Translations under genes and position numbers: made by a program
In this document: one piece after another, positions 1-10,665 of the stretch
Numbering within the stretch: the stretch's first letter is position 1
Layout: every line of letters starts with the position of its first letter
The notes under the pieces: model-generated
What the model was told of the DNA's origin: nothing
Databases searched by the model: none
What the model saw: the letters and a program-made list of their open reading frames with translations, nothing else
Origin: an uncultured Bryobacteraceae bacterium
GTDB taxonomy: Bacteria; Acidobacteriota; Terriglobia; Bryobacterales; Bryobacteraceae
DNA length: 54,809 nt
NCBI GenBank assembly: GCA_937920635.1
Contig: CAKZUE010000058.1
Coordinates: 1 to 54,809 of the forward strand
Reading direction: 5' to 3'

Positions 1-4
1 AGCC

Positions 5-1165
5 TCAGCCGGGCAGCTCGTACATCACCAGGCCTGAGCCGAGCTTCGGATAAAAGTACGTCGATTTCTGCGGCAGAACCTGTCCGGCGAAGGCAACGCG
101 CGCCAGCCCGTCCACTGGCAGATCCTCGAGCAGGAAGGCGATCTGCGCCCTGCCCGCGCGCACGGCATCCAGCGCATCCCGCCGCGAGCGCGTGTAGGCC
201 AGATGCCCGCCCTCGGCCACCCTCTCGGGCGTGAGCCCAAGCAGCGGCGTCAGGATCTCGTCTTGCAGCACGGTGACATTCAACGACCCTTCCGGCGCGG
301 GAATATCGGTGTGAAACTCGCCCGCGCGTGTGACCACGCCGATGCGCACGCAGCCCGGGGGCGAGAGGAGCGGGTCGAGGCCCGGCTCGAGGTCCGGCAG
401 GGAAGCCAGGAAAGAAGGCGGATCGAAATCCGGCAGCGAATGCACCAGACGGTGCGTGGCAAAGCAGCGGAGCCCCGGCGATTCCAGCGCCACGAACGTC
501 ATCATCGTGCGCGGCTGTCCCATGCGCAGCGCCGTTTCATAGCGGTGGTGGCCGTCGGCGATGAGCAGTTTCCGCGGCGCCATCAGATCCCGCAGGCGCG
601 CAATCCATTCAGGATCGGAGATGCGCCACAGCCGGTGGCGCGTCTGCTGGTGATCGGCGTATTCAAGCGCGGCGGGCTGGGCCGCCGCTGTCTGCAACAT
701 TTCCTCCACGGAATGTTCCGGATCGGGAAACAGCATGAAGATCGAGTCGAACTGCACGCGCGTGGCCTCGAGCAGCCGGAACCGGTCCTCTTTCGGGCCG
801 CTGAGCGTGCGCTCGTGGCGGAAGACGGTTTCCCCATACGGTTCGGTGTCGGCGAGAGCGATAACGCCGCGCCGCACGAGAGGCTCTCCTGTGCCAGGCG
901 CGGGGAAAGCCTGTTCGTAGACGAACACCGCCTCTTCGGGGTCCGCTTCGAGGATGCCGGCGCGCTTCCATTCCTGGAGCCTTGCCGCCGCGCCGGCGTA
1001 ATCGCCGCGGGGCAGAATCAGATGCGCGAAGTTGTACGGGCTGCGCGCCTTGTAATCGCGCTCGAGCTCTTCCGGGATGACGTCGTAAGGGAGCGTGGCC
1101 AGCGCGGCGATGTCGCCGGCGCGCGGCGAATAACGGAGTGCGCGGAATGGGTGGATGCGTGCCAT
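5..1165 (-). CDS. DUF1015 family protein
   Basis: About 386 residues from the ATG at 1165, where the protein begins MARIHPFRALRYSP; the frame continues upstream but that extension is Arg/Cys-rich and looks non-coding. The N-terminal pattern (I-x-PF-x-A-x-RY ... LPYDVI ... RSPYNFAHLILP) and the internal ADGHHRYETALRM motif are characteristic of DUF1015, a soluble bacterial/archaeal family related to predicted HTH or kinase-associated proteins whose biochemical role is not established. Length agrees with the family (about 400). It ends at the left edge of the window and its stop codon lies at 5-7, so it is complete. No good Shine-Dalgarno precedes it; the following gene upstream on this strand's map (ald) is transcribed in the same direction about 120 bases away, so it may be read through from ald. 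Function not predicted. Confidence 0.85.
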   Translation of the reverse strand: MARIHPFRALRYSPRAGDIAALATLPYDVIPEELERDYKARSPYNFAHLILPRGDYAGAAARLQEWKRAGILEADPEEAVFVYEQAFPAPGTGEPLVRRGVIALADTEPYGETVFRHERTLSGPKEDRFRLLEATRVQFDSIFMLFPDPEHSVEEMLQTAAAQPAALEYADHQQTRHRLWRISDPEWIARLRDLMAPRKLLIADGHHRYETALRMGQPRTMMTFVALESPGLRCFATHRLVHSLPDFDPPSFLASLPDLEPGLDPLLSPPGCVRIGVVTRAGEFHTDIPAPEGSLNVTVLQDEILTPLLGLTPERVAEGGHLAYTRSRRDALDAVRAGRAQIAFLLEDLPVDGLARVAFAGQVLPQKSTYFYPKLGSGLVMYELPG

Positions 1166-1285
1166 GGCTGCAGGGGAAACACCACCATAGCGCAGCCTTG
1201 CGGCGCACGTCAGCCCGGCGCGGCAGGGACGGCAGGGCCGCGCGCCGCGATTGCGGGCGCAACGCGCGGCCAACAAACGGACGGA

Positions 1286-2398
1286 CTACAGCAGCCGGCT
1301 GAGCTCCGTGTACTCGATGTTCTGCGACTCGGCCACCGCCGGATGCGTGCAGCGGCCCTTGTAGGTGTTGACGCCCAGCGCCAGAGCCGGGCTGGAGGCG
1401 ATGGCGCCCTCGACGCCGCGCTGCACGAGCTGCAAGAGGTACGGGAAAGTGGCGTTGGTGAGGCCATACGTAGAGGTGTGCGGCACGGCCGCGGGCATGT
1501 TGGAGACGCAGTAGTGCAGCACGTTGTCGACGAAGTAGACGGGGTCGGTGTGGGTGGTGGCGCGGGAGGTCTCGAAGCAGCCGCCCTGATCGATGGCCAC
1601 GTCGACGATGACGGCGTTGCGCTTCATCACCTGGAGCATCTCGCGTTTGACGAGCTTGGGCGCGCTGGCGCCAGGGATCAGCACGGCGCCGATGACGAGA
1701 TCGGCGTGGCGGAGAGATTCGCGGATGGTCCAGGCGTTGGAGGCCAGCGTGATCACGCCGCCGTTGTAAATGTCGTCAAGCTCGCGCAGGCGGTTCAGGT
1801 TTTTGTCGATGATGGTGACGTTGGCGCCGAGGCCGTGCGCCATGCGGGCGGCGTTATGGCCCACCGTGCCTCCGCCAAGCACAACAACGTTGCCAGGCGT
1901 CACGCCCGGAATGCCGCCGAGCAGCACGCCGCGGCCGCCGTTGGGCGCTTCCAGGTACTGGGCGCCGATCTGCACGGCCATGCGGCCAGCCACTTCGCTC
2001 ATGGGCGTAAGGAGCGGAAGCGAGCCGTCTTCCTCCTGGATAGTCTCGTAAGCGATGCCGGTGACGCGGGTCTCCAGCATCTTCTGCGTCAGCTCCGGCA
2101 GCGGGGCCAGATGCAGGTAGGTGAAGATGGTCAGCCCCTCGCGGAAGAAGCCGTATTCGGAGGGCTGCGGCTCCTTCACTTTGACGATGATGTCGGCAAC
2201 GTTCCAGACATCGGCAGCCGTGGGCGCGATGCGCGCGCCCGCCTCCAGATACTCTTCGTCGGTGATCGCGCTGAGGCTGCCGGCGCGGGTCTGCACGACG
2301 ACCTGATGGCCCGCCTCCACCAGCGCGGTAACGCCGTGGGGCACGAGGCCGACGCGGGATTCGTGATCCTTCACTTCGCGGGGTACGCCAATGATCAT
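1286..2398 (-). CDS. ald: alanine dehydrogenase
   Basis: 370 residues, the normal length for NAD-dependent L-alanine dehydrogenase, which interconverts alanine and pyruvate plus ammonium in the cytoplasm. The start [18 protein letters not shown] is the family signature; the catalytic lysine region ([11 protein letters not shown]), the histidine of TYLHLAP and the Rossmann motif [17 protein letters not shown] are all present. The ATG at 2398 overlaps the TGA of the upstream gene (ATGA overlap, 2395-2398) and is preceded by a GGAAGG Shine-Dalgarno inside that gene, so translation is coupled to the peptidoglycan-binding protein. An upstream in-frame extension exists but does not fit the family. 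The link of an alanine-metabolising enzyme with a wall-binding protein is suggestive because alanine is a peptidoglycan constituent, but this is inference. Confidence 0.95.
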   Translation of the reverse strand: MIIGVPREVKDHESRVGLVPHGVTALVEAGHQVVVQTRAGSLSAITDEEYLEAGARIAPTAADVWNVADIIVKVKEPQPSEYGFFREGLTIFTYLHLAPLPELTQKMLETRVTGIAYETIQEEDGSLPLLTPMSEVAGRMAVQIGAQYLEAPNGGRGVLLGGIPGVTPGNVVVLGGGTVGHNAARMAHGLGANVTIIDKNLNRLRELDDIYNGGVITLASNAWTIRESLRHADLVIGAVLIPGASAPKLVKREMLQVMKRNAVIVDVAIDQGGCFETSRATTHTDPVYFVDNVLHYCVSNMPAAVPHTSTYGLTNATFPYLLQLVQRGVEGAIASSPALALGVNTYKGRCTHPAVAESQNIEYTELSRLL

Positions 2399-2865
2399 GG
2401 TTGTTTTCCTTCCGTGGAGTTCTGTGCCGCCCCGCCGCCGGAAAGCGGGGGGCGCGTGTGTGCCGGACCGAGTCCGAGAGCGATCAGGGTGAGCGGGTCG
2501 AGCTTGCCCCTGCCGCTGAGGTTGTTGATGTCGTGGTCTTCCTGAAACTTCCTGAGCGCTTCCACCGTGGCCGCGTCCCACACGCCGGTAGGCTCCACCG
2601 CATAGCCGCGCTGCGAGAGCGCCTGCTGGATCTCGCGGATGCGCTGCGGTTCGGGTTGCAGCTGCCGTGGCGCCCGCGTCCTGGCCGGGTCTCTCATGCC
2701 AGGGCGGCTCTTCTTGCCCGCGGTCTGCTTTTTCGCCGCCTGTTTTGCGCCCTGTTGCGCCGCCGGCTTCTTTGCCGGGGCTTGCGGAGGCGCAGAAGAG
2801 AAGGCGGGAGTCAGAACGAGAGTGAGGGCCGACAGGGGCAGCAACAGCAGACGGGGCCGCTTCAC
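2395..2865 (-). CDS. secreted peptidoglycan-binding domain protein
   Basis: 156 residues from a GTG at 2865. The N-terminus ([24 protein letters not shown]) is a signal peptide, followed by a Lys/Ala/Gln-rich linker (residues about 25-70) and a peptidoglycan_binding_1 type domain (about 75-125) with [17 protein letters not shown] and [13 protein letters not shown], the usual helical repeat that binds cell-wall peptides. It is presumably periplasmic. The GTG is chosen because a TATTCT hexamer ends six bases before it and there is no Shine-Dalgarno, the same arrangement as at other unit starts in this window. It is the first gene of a two-gene unit with ald, joined by an ATGA overlap. No catalytic domain is present. 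Confidence 0.8.
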   Translation of the reverse strand: MKRPRLLLLPLSALTLVLTPAFSSAPPQAPAKKPAAQQGAKQAAKKQTAGKKSRPGMRDPARTRAPRQLQPEPQRIREIQQALSQRGYAVEPTGVWDAATVEALRKFQEDHDINNLSGRGKLDPLTLIALGLGPAHTRPPLSGGGAAQNSTEGKQP

Positions 2866-2871
2866 GATGCC

Positions 2872-2877
2872 AGAATA
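2872..2877 (-). promoter_or_regulatory. candidate -10 box, leaderless promoter for the PG-binding/ald unit
   Basis: TATTCT on the minus strand, preceded by TGC (extended -10 form) and ending six bases before the GTG at 2865. No convincing -35 was found. Position relative to the start codon predicts an mRNA beginning at or next to the GTG. Confidence 0.45.
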
Positions 2878-2939
2878 GCACCGCGCGGCCCCGTTTTTCG
2901 AGTTTCCGAACCGGAAATCGGACGGTCTGGAGGCGGGGA

Positions 2940-3713
2940 TCAGCCCGCGCCGCCCGCCTTGGATTCTTCGCGGAACAGCGCCACGGCGCGGGTGAAATCC
3001 CGGTGCATCATGGCGATGTTTTCGATCTTGACGCCCTTGGGACAGATGGCCTCGCACTCGCCGGTGTTGGTGCAGTAGCCGAAGCCCTCTTCCGTCATCT
3101 TCAGCACCATGCGCATGGCGCGGCGGTCGCGTTCGGGCTCGCCCTGCGGCAGCAGCCCGAGGTGCGCGATCTTGGCCGAGACGAACAGCGAGGCGCTCGC
3201 GTTCGGGCACGCCGCCACGCAGGCGCCGCAGCCGATGCAGGCGGCGGCGTCCATCGCCCGGTCGGCGCACTGTTTCTTCACGGGGATCGAATTCGCCTCC
3301 GGCGCCGATCCGGTGTTGATGCTGATGTAGCCGCCCGCGGCGATGATGCGGTCGAAGGCGCTGCGGTCCACCATCAGGTCTTTGAGCACCGGAAACGCCT
3401 TGGCCCGGAACGGCTCCAGCCACAGTTCCTCGCCGTCGTGGAAGTGGCGCATATGAAGCTGGCACACGGTGGTGCCGCGCTCGGGACCGTGCGGGATGCC
3501 GTTGATCATGAAGCCGCAGGAGCCGCAGATGCCCTCGCGGCAGTCATGTTCGAACGTCACCGGCTCCTCGCCTTTGCGCGTGAGCTCTTCGTTCAGCACG
3601 TCGAGCATCTCGAGAAACGACATGTGCTCGTTGACGTTGCCGAGCTCGTAGCGCACCATCTTGCCAGGGCTGGAAGAGTTCTTCTGACGCCAGATATTCA
3701 GGATGATCTTCAT
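2940..3713 (-). CDS. sdhB: succinate dehydrogenase / fumarate reductase iron-sulfur subunit
   Basis: 257 residues. Passes electrons from the flavoprotein to membrane quinone through three Fe-S centres: the 2Fe-2S ligands C58, C63, C66 and C84 (CREGICGSC ... C), and the 4Fe-4S/3Fe-4S cysteines C159, C162, C165, C169 ([12 protein letters not shown]) and C214, C220, C224 ([12 protein letters not shown]). The sequence is of the non-classical menaquinone-linked type found with a single cytochrome b subunit. The ATG at 3713 is preferred over an in-frame TTG at 3719 because the GAGGA at the end of sdhA is then nine bases upstream rather than three. It lies 12 bases after sdhA and is the last gene of sdhCAB. 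Confidence 0.96.
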   Translation of the reverse strand: MKIILNIWRQKNSSSPGKMVRYELGNVNEHMSFLEMLDVLNEELTRKGEEPVTFEHDCREGICGSCGFMINGIPHGPERGTTVCQLHMRHFHDGEELWLEPFRAKAFPVLKDLMVDRSAFDRIIAAGGYISINTGSAPEANSIPVKKQCADRAMDAAACIGCGACVAACPNASASLFVSAKIAHLGLLPQGEPERDRRAMRMVLKMTEEGFGYCTNTGECEAICPKGVKIENIAMMHRDFTRAVALFREESKAGGAG

Positions 3714-3725
3714 CGCCAATGTTCC

Positions 3726-5645
<1,920 letters not shown>

Positions 5646-5664
5646 GAGTCCTGTCCCTCCCGTC

Positions 5665-6348
5665 CTACTTCACGATGCCTGTCAGCACGGCCAGCGGAAA
5701 TGAAACGTTGCCGATGCCGATCACCCACGCATAGGCCTTCGACAGCCGCTTCAGCCAGGGCGTGTACCTCGGATGGTTTACGCCCACCGTCTGGAACATG
5801 CTCCAGACGCCGTGGTAGAGGTGAATCGCCAGCAGGATGTTGGCGACGATGTAGAAGAGGCTAGCCGCAGGGTTGCTGAAACCCGCGATCACGTTGTGGT
5901 AGACATCGCCGCGGCGGAAGTCCGGGTGCGCCTGCCCGGTGGTGAAGTGGAGCAGGTGGTAGATGATGAAGGCCAGCACAATCGGCCCGCTCCAGGTCAT
6001 CGTCCGCGCCGCGTAGGTCGTGGCGACGGTGGCTTTTTTCACATACGGCGTCGGGCGCGCGTCGAGTTTCAGCCGCCAGAGCTGATAGGCGCTGAGAATG
6101 TGCAGCCCCACGCAGGCAAGCAGCACCAGCCGCACCGCCCAGAGCCCCGCGCCGAGACCCTGAAGAAAAGCGGCGTAATTGTTGAGCTTCTCAGCGCCCT
6201 GATAGATCTGCATGTTGCCCAGCATGTGGCCGAGCACGAACAGGCACAGCACGCTGCCCGTCACGGCCATCACCACCTTCTTGCCGACAACAGACTGATA
6301 AAAAAAAGCGGTCCTTTCCAGACCGCTGTTCAAAGCAATCGTTCCCAT
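5665..6348 (-). CDS. sdhC: succinate dehydrogenase cytochrome b558 subunit
   Basis: 227 residues with five hydrophobic segments (about 25-45, 70-90, 115-140, 160-180, 200-222), the single membrane anchor of a type B succinate:menaquinone reductase carrying two b hemes. Histidines suitable as heme ligands occur in [25 protein letters not shown] and AIHLYHGVW. It is the first gene of sdhCAB. The ATG at 6348 is preceded by GGAG eight bases upstream, so unlike many unit starts here this mRNA has a real leader, and that leader is structured (see 6396-6425). Confidence 0.95.
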   Translation of the reverse strand: MGTIALNSGLERTAFFYQSVVGKKVVMAVTGSVLCLFVLGHMLGNMQIYQGAEKLNNYAAFLQGLGAGLWAVRLVLLACVGLHILSAYQLWRLKLDARPTPYVKKATVATTYAARTMTWSGPIVLAFIIYHLLHFTTGQAHPDFRRGDVYHNVIAGFSNPAASLFYIVANILLAIHLYHGVWSMFQTVGVNHPRYTPWLKRLSKAYAWVIGIGNVSFPLAVLTGIVK

Positions 6349-6395
6349 GGAAGCGCTCCGCTGTTTCCTGTAACTTTCAGGTAGATCGCAGGCAT

Positions 6396-6425
6396 CCGGG
6401 CCCGCCTGCTACAGCAGATGCCCGG
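6396..6425 (-). promoter_or_regulatory. structured leader of sdhCAB
   Basis: Two nested inverted repeats: CCGGGC (6396-6401) with GCCCGG (6420-6425), and inside them CTGC/GCAG around a TACA loop (6406-6417). The element lies in the predicted untranslated leader between the candidate promoter near 6434-6466 and the sdhC start. It could affect mRNA stability or translation; no known riboswitch was recognised. Confidence 0.3.
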
Positions 6426-6434
6426 AACCTCTCA

Positions 6435-6465
6435 TTGTATAGAAAATCGGAGCGCCGCCCTTCAA
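6435..6465 (-). promoter_or_regulatory. candidate sdhCAB promoter
   Basis: On the minus strand TTGAAG (6465-6460), an 18-base spacer and TATACA (6440-6435), overlapping a second possible hexamer TACAAT (6439-6434). It would give a leader of about 80 bases before sdhC. Found by eye only. Confidence 0.4.
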
Positions 6466-6519
6466 CCGGAACGCAATCGGGGGCGGAGAGGCCCTGCCCG
6501 GGCCGCGCCGCCCCTGTGA

Positions 6520-6551
6520 AAAACGCCTGTTGCCGGCGCCCGCGCGCCGGC
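6520..6551 (-). terminator. candidate intrinsic terminator after the small secreted protein gene
   Basis: GCCGGCGC (6532-6539) pairs with GCGCCGGC (6544-6551) around a CCGC loop. On the minus strand the stem is followed after seven bases by GTTTTT. It sits just past the stop of the gene at 6559-6981 and before the sdh promoter, as expected for a terminator. Confidence 0.5.
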
Positions 6552-6558
6552 CTGCAGC

Positions 6559-6981
6559 CTACTGTCCTGCCAGCGATGCCACGATGCGCACTCTCTGCCG
6601 CGAAGAAGCCACCGGACCGGATCTCCCGGCCGGCGGCACGCCCGCGCGATGCATGGCTCCGGGCGCCCAGACTTCCGCCAGGCTGTAACGGCCGTTTTCG
6701 CGCTCAAACACCAGCCCGGACGCGGGCGGCGCCTCCGCCCTGCCGGCCGGATGCGTCAGCATGGCGATGCGCCCGCCATCCGGCGCCGTGATCACCAGAA
6801 CCGGTTTGGCCGCCATGTGCTCGAACAGATACGTGCCGGCGGGGAGCGAATGCTTCCCCGCCTGAAAATCGAACGGAATTTCGGCCCTGATTTTCCGGCC
6901 TTCGGCGCGCGCCTGCCTGGAAAATGCTCCCAGCGCGAACAGCGCTATCGCGGCCGTCGCGCACACTCGTCTCCACGCCAT
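6559..6981 (-). CDS. small secreted protein of the acidobacterial IPFDF/LPAGTY type
   Basis: 140 residues with a signal peptide ending near ARA (residue 26). The body has EIPFDFQAGKHSLPAGTYLFEH, a pattern I recognise from many short secreted proteins in Acidobacteriota that have no assigned function, followed by beta-rich sequence (VLVITAPDGGRIAML, GLVFERENGRYSLAEVW). No catalytic motif is visible. A strong AAGGAGGG Shine-Dalgarno lies eight bases before the ATG at 6981, so the start is secure. It is a single-gene unit with a likely terminator behind it. Confidence 0.75.
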   Translation of the reverse strand: MAWRRVCATAAIALFALGAFSRQARAEGRKIRAEIPFDFQAGKHSLPAGTYLFEHMAAKPVLVITAPDGGRIAMLTHPAGRAEAPPASGLVFERENGRYSLAEVWAPGAMHRAGVPPAGRSGPVASSRQRVRIVASLAGQ

Positions 6982-7140
6982 GGTTGAGGCCCTCCTTCGG
7001 CCTGTCTGCGGCGGGCCCGCTCGCCCGCCTCTGCTTACACAGGTGCATACGCACGGAGGGCCGCACAGTTTGTAAACAGGACGCGCGGCCGGCGAGGATT
7101 TACAGCCGTCACGCGGGACATGAACGGCGCGTTGGAAACC

Positions 7141-8253
7141 TCAGGATGAAATCACCTGGAGAAATGCCGACTTGAATTTCTCCATTTCTTCCGGCGTGCC
7201 CAGCGTGACGCGCACATGATTGGGCCAGGAGGGCCAGGAGCGGCCGATGATCACCTTCCGCGCCGCCATCGCCGCGGCAGTCTCGCGCCCGGGCTTCGCC
7301 GTCCGGATCATGATCTTGTTGCTGACGCTGGGGACGAACTCGACCTGGTTGGCCCGCAGCCAGGACATGAGGTCTTGGCGCACTTTGCGCACATACTCGC
7401 GGCGCTGCTCGACGACGCCCCTGGCCTCCAGGCTGGCGGTCGCCCCCACCATGCCCGTCACCGGCAGGAATCCCGTACCGTAGGGACGGATCCGGTCCAG
7501 CAGGTCAGGCCGCGCGAAGGCCAGCCCGGCGCGCAGCCCGGCCATGCCATAAATCTTCGAAAATGTTCTGAGCACGAACACGTCCCGGCCCTCGCGCACC
7601 ATGTCCATGCAGGAAGGCGCCTGGCAGAAATGGATGTAAGCCTCGTCCACAAGCACGACGCTGCCGGCGGGCTTCGAGCGGACCAGATGCTCGACCGCCT
7701 CGCGCGGCGTCAGCGTCCCGGTGGGATTGTTCGGATTGCAGACATAGAAGACGCCTGCTTCCTTGCCTGCCGCGCGCAGCATGCCTTCCACATCGTGAGC
7801 GTATTCCTTCGTCAGAGGCACGCGGTGCACGGGCGCCTGCACGAAAGCCGCCGCGCGCTCTCCCGCTTCGTAGCCGGGATCGGCGGTCACAAAAGCGCGC
7901 CCGGGCCCGCAGAAGGCCAGCACGACGCGGTGCAGCGGATCGCTGGAGCCGGCGTAGGACTGCACGCATCCCTCCGGCACGCCTTCCATCCGCGCCGCCG
8001 TGCGCGCCAGCCGCAGCGTTTCACCGAATTGATAGCGCCCGCCTTTGCGCAGCGCGCGGTCCATCGCCTCCAGCGCCTCGGCGCAGGGTCCGAGCGGATT
8101 CTCGTTGGCGTTCAGCAGCACGGCGTCCGGAGGCGCCTCGCCCGGGTAGCTCAACTGGGCCAGAGCCCGCTCCGTCAGAACGGGCAGCGGCAGCGCGCCT
8201 AACGCTGCGGCGCGGGCGAAGGCGCGGCGGGATAGAGGTTCATGCGTTCCCAT
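7141..8253 (-). CDS. Tat-exported class I/II aminotransferase (histidinol-phosphate aminotransferase-like)
   Basis: 370 residues from the ATG at 8253. A twin-arginine signal (LSRRAFARAAALGALPLP, residues 8-25) precedes a fold-type I PLP enzyme: NANENPLGP near 49-56, NPNNPTGT 173-180, DEAYIHF 203-209, Schiff-base lysine K233 in TFSKIYGMAG and the RAG arginine R241. These are the HisC-family landmarks. Substrate cannot be told; location outside the cytoplasm would exclude an ordinary histidine-biosynthesis role. GGGGA lies about ten bases before the chosen start. An earlier ATG at 8289 is in frame but adds a polar leader ahead of the Tat motif. The first 55 bases overlap the end of the upstream creatininase gene in another frame, so the two are probably expressed together. 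Confidence 0.85.
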   Translation of the reverse strand: MGTHEPLSRRAFARAAALGALPLPVLTERALAQLSYPGEAPPDAVLLNANENPLGPCAEALEAMDRALRKGGRYQFGETLRLARTAARMEGVPEGCVQSYAGSSDPLHRVVLAFCGPGRAFVTADPGYEAGERAAAFVQAPVHRVPLTKEYAHDVEGMLRAAGKEAGVFYVCNPNNPTGTLTPREAVEHLVRSKPAGSVVLVDEAYIHFCQAPSCMDMVREGRDVFVLRTFSKIYGMAGLRAGLAFARPDLLDRIRPYGTGFLPVTGMVGATASLEARGVVEQRREYVRKVRQDLMSWLRANQVEFVPSVSNKIMIRTAKPGRETAAAMAARKVIIGRSWPSWPNHVRVTLGTPEEMEKFKSAFLQVISS

Positions 8254-9035
8254 CTTTCGATCGTCCCCCTGACCAATTCTGTCATGCAATCAACGACTGC
8301 CTGAAAATACTGCTTCGCCTTCTTCTCGTCAAACCGCAGCGAACCCTGCCCCGGCTGATAGAGAATCACCGGCGCCGGGAACGGATACGCCGCCCAGCTC
8401 CCGGCGGGCGGACGCGGCAGTTCGAGCGAAGGGCTGAAGCGCTCGCGGCGCACCAGGTGCGGGTGCGTGGCTTGCGTAAACGCGGTCTCATTCCAGCCGG
8501 CGTGCCCGCCGTCTTCGCCGAAGACTTTCAGCGTGGCATCGGAACACGCGGCCCACCAGTTGACCACCATCACGCGCACGCGGTGCTCGCGGCTCGTGTG
8601 TTCGGCCAGCTCGTTCAAAATCGCCGTTTGCGGACCGCCGTGCCCGTTGACCACGATGATGTTGCGGAAGCCGTTGCGAGCCAGGCCTTTCAGCACGTCA
8701 GCGGCAAACGGGCGGTAGGCTGTCTCCGAGATCTGGAACGTGCCCGGGTAGCCGTCGAGCGAGCCGGTGACGCCGTAGGGAATCAGCGGCGCCACCAGCG
8801 CTGCAAGCCGCGGCGCCAGCGCGCGGGCGATCTCCACCGGCGCGGTGTTGTCGGCGCCGTTGTGGATGACCCCGTGGGCCTCGATCGTGCCCGTTGGCAG
8901 CAGAACGGTCTGGATCCTGGCGGGCACGAGTTCGGCGAACTCCGCCCAGTTCAATTCCTGCAACTCGCGGCTCGACTGGGCCGAGCACGGCACCAGCACG
9001 GCGGCCATCAGCAGGACGGTGAATGCGGTTCTCAC
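8199..9035 (-). CDS. secreted creatininase-family amidohydrolase
   Basis: 278 residues starting at a GTG with GGGAGG six bases upstream. A signal peptide (MRTAFTVLLMAAVLVPCSAQ) is followed by a creatininase fold. The metal-ligand pattern of the family is intact: E52 and H54 in PTGTIEAHG, D62 in GADNTAPVE, H132 in VNGHGG, H178 and E183 in GGHAGWNETA. Family members hydrolyse cyclic amides or related formamide bonds (creatinine, FAPy-type intermediates); the substrate here is unknown. The stop codon lies 55 bases inside the following aminotransferase gene, and both products appear to be exported, suggesting a joint periplasmic role. Confidence 0.87.
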   Translation of the reverse strand: MRTAFTVLLMAAVLVPCSAQSSRELQELNWAEFAELVPARIQTVLLPTGTIEAHGVIHNGADNTAPVEIARALAPRLAALVAPLIPYGVTGSLDGYPGTFQISETAYRPFAADVLKGLARNGFRNIIVVNGHGGPQTAILNELAEHTSREHRVRVMVVNWWAACSDATLKVFGEDGGHAGWNETAFTQATHPHLVRRERFSPSLELPRPPAGSWAAYPFPAPVILYQPGQGSLRFDEKKAKQYFQAVVDCMTELVRGTIERWERMNLYPAAPSPAPQR

Positions 9036-9094
9036 GCGGCGCCTCCCGTGCCTTCCGTTCTACGCCCAAAGACGGGGGAGGCGCAACGCCGGGC

Positions 9095-9114
9095 GGCGCG
9101 CCAACGGGCGCGCC
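9095..9114 (-). terminator. GC-rich hairpin after the Tad/VWA operon
   Basis: GGCGCGCC (9095-9102) and GGCGCGCC (9107-9114), self-complementary arms around AACG, form an 8-bp stem just beyond the last gene of the unit. There is no T-run behind it on the minus strand, so it may be a non-canonical terminator or mRNA stabiliser. Confidence 0.3.
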
Positions 9115-9129
9115 CGAGCGTCAGACGCG

Positions 9130-10665
9130 CTACTGGGCAAGGCGGAGGATTTCGGAAGCGATGCGCGCGAAAGCCTGGTTGAGCTGGGTCTTGTCGGGGG
9201 CGTAGACGTACAGCCCCGTGGGCTCCGACCGTTCATACGAGGGGCTGGAAGGATCGTTGGCGATCCGCTTCAGCAACACGGAGTCCACATCGCCAAGTCC
9301 GATGACGTAAAAGATGGTCGGCATGGCCATGTTCTGCCGGATGCGCTTGGCCGCGTTGTCCGTGGCATTGGTGGAGGCGGCGCCAACAGACGACGGGCGG
9401 TCCGGACGGATCCGGCCCGCGTACGGGCCGCTGGAGAACGTCGAAACGGCCCGGTAGCAGCAATCCATGCGGTTGTTGTACAGGTCGAAGTTCGGGACGT
9501 AGGCGATGTCGCGCCGGACGTAGCGCATCTGGTTGAAATCGGTGGTGCCCGCGCCGAAAGCGCACCCCGTGCCGCTGTCCAAGGCCCCGAGCGGGCCGTT
9601 GATCGTGACGTCGGAGGCAGTCATCGTCGGCGCGTAGGGCTTGATGATGCCGTAAGTCGCGCCCGTGCTGGCGGTGCCCTCGCCGCTGGAGACGAGCACG
9701 CCCACCCGGTCCTGCGGGCTCCAGCCGGAGTCGGTGTATTTCTTGTTGGCGGCGTCCCGGCAGCCGCTGCGCTCCATGCTGTAGATTGTGCCCGTGTTGG
9801 GGTAGTAGTAGTTGATCCCGTCGATGGTGCGGTTTTCGCCGTTGCCGTAGCGCGAGTCGATCGAAGTCTTGACGGGGAACTGCGCGGTCAGGCCGGTGGG
9901 GATTCCGTCGGTGAACAGCATGATGATGTTGAGCGCGCCCGGCTCGGCGATGGCGGCGAGCTTGGTGTAAGCTTCGCTGATGGCCATGGCGGTGGAAGTC
10001 CCGCCGGTGCAGGTGATCGTGCTGATGACCGAGTCCAGAGTCGGCGATTGCGTCTTGAAGTTCTTCGTCAGCGGATACGCGTAGTGCCAGGCGGTGCTGT
10101 AGGTGATCATGCCAAGGCGGTCGCGGGCTTCGGCGAAGCGCGCGACGAAGCTGCGCGCGGCCGATTTCATCGGCTCGCAGGCGCCGGCCGATTGCATGCT
10201 GCCGGAGCGGTCGAGCACCATCATCATGTTCACGTCGCGGCGCGACGCCTTGCCGAGAGCGGAGACGGGGACGGATGGAATGCCGGCCAGCCGCATGAAA
10301 TAGGTGGGAGCTACGACCGTGGCGGACACCGTCACCGAACGGGTGCGCAGCGCCGTCTCCTCGACTTCGACCTGCGAAGTCCGGTCGCGGGTATTCAGGG
10401 CGCCGTCCGGGAAGTTCGAGTTGAAGAACGCCTGCGCCCGCGCCCGGGCCGAATCCTCCTGCTCGGCCATCGAAAGGCCGACGTTCAGCGAGCGGGCCGC
10501 GGCCAGCGCCGCCGCGTCGCAGGCCATGGACAGCTTGGCCCGGACCGTGTAGAGATAGGACGCATCCACGGCCAGCCCCACCATGAACAGGATCATCACG
10601 AGGCCGATGGCCAGCATCACGATGGCGATGCCGCGCCGCCTTTTGTCAGAAGATCGTACGCGCAT
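9130..10665 (-). CDS. TadG-like membrane-anchored von Willebrand factor A protein
   Basis: 511 residues. An N-terminal pseudopilin-like segment (RRRGIAIVMLAIGLVMILFMVGLAVDASYLY, about 9-40) anchors the protein in the membrane as in TadG; a VWA domain follows (about 145-500) with a complete metal-ion-dependent adhesion site: DRSGS 152-156, T223 in GGTST and D253 in FTDG. Such proteins belong to Tad/Flp pilus clusters and are thought to act in adhesion or assembly. It is the third gene of the unit; the start overlaps the preceding gene by 20 bases. The usual TadA-F assembly machinery is not in the window. Confidence 0.85.
   Translation of the reverse strand: MRVRSSDKRRRGIAIVMLAIGLVMILFMVGLAVDASYLYTVRAKLSMACDAAALAAARSLNVGLSMAEQEDSARARAQAFFNSNFPDGALNTRDRTSQVEVEETALRTRSVTVSATVVAPTYFMRLAGIPSVPVSALGKASRRDVNMMMVLDRSGSMQSAGACEPMKSAARSFVARFAEARDRLGMITYSTAWHYAYPLTKNFKTQSPTLDSVISTITCTGGTSTAMAISEAYTKLAAIAEPGALNIIMLFTDGIPTGLTAQFPVKTSIDSRYGNGENRTIDGINYYYPNTGTIYSMERSGCRDAANKKYTDSGWSPQDRVGVLVSSGEGTASTGATYGIIKPYAPTMTASDVTINGPLGALDSGTGCAFGAGTTDFNQMRYVRRDIAYVPNFDLYNNRMDCCYRAVSTFSSGPYAGRIRPDRPSSVGAASTNATDNAAKRIRQNMAMPTIFYVIGLGDVDSVLLKRIANDPSSPSYERSEPTGLYVYAPDKTQLNQAFARIASEILRLAQ

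Noticed and set aside
203-2545. 780-codon open frame on the plus strand opposite DUF1015 and ald
   Set aside because: Antisense shadow of well-recognised genes; rich in His/Arg/Gly with no motif, as expected opposite high-GC coding DNA.
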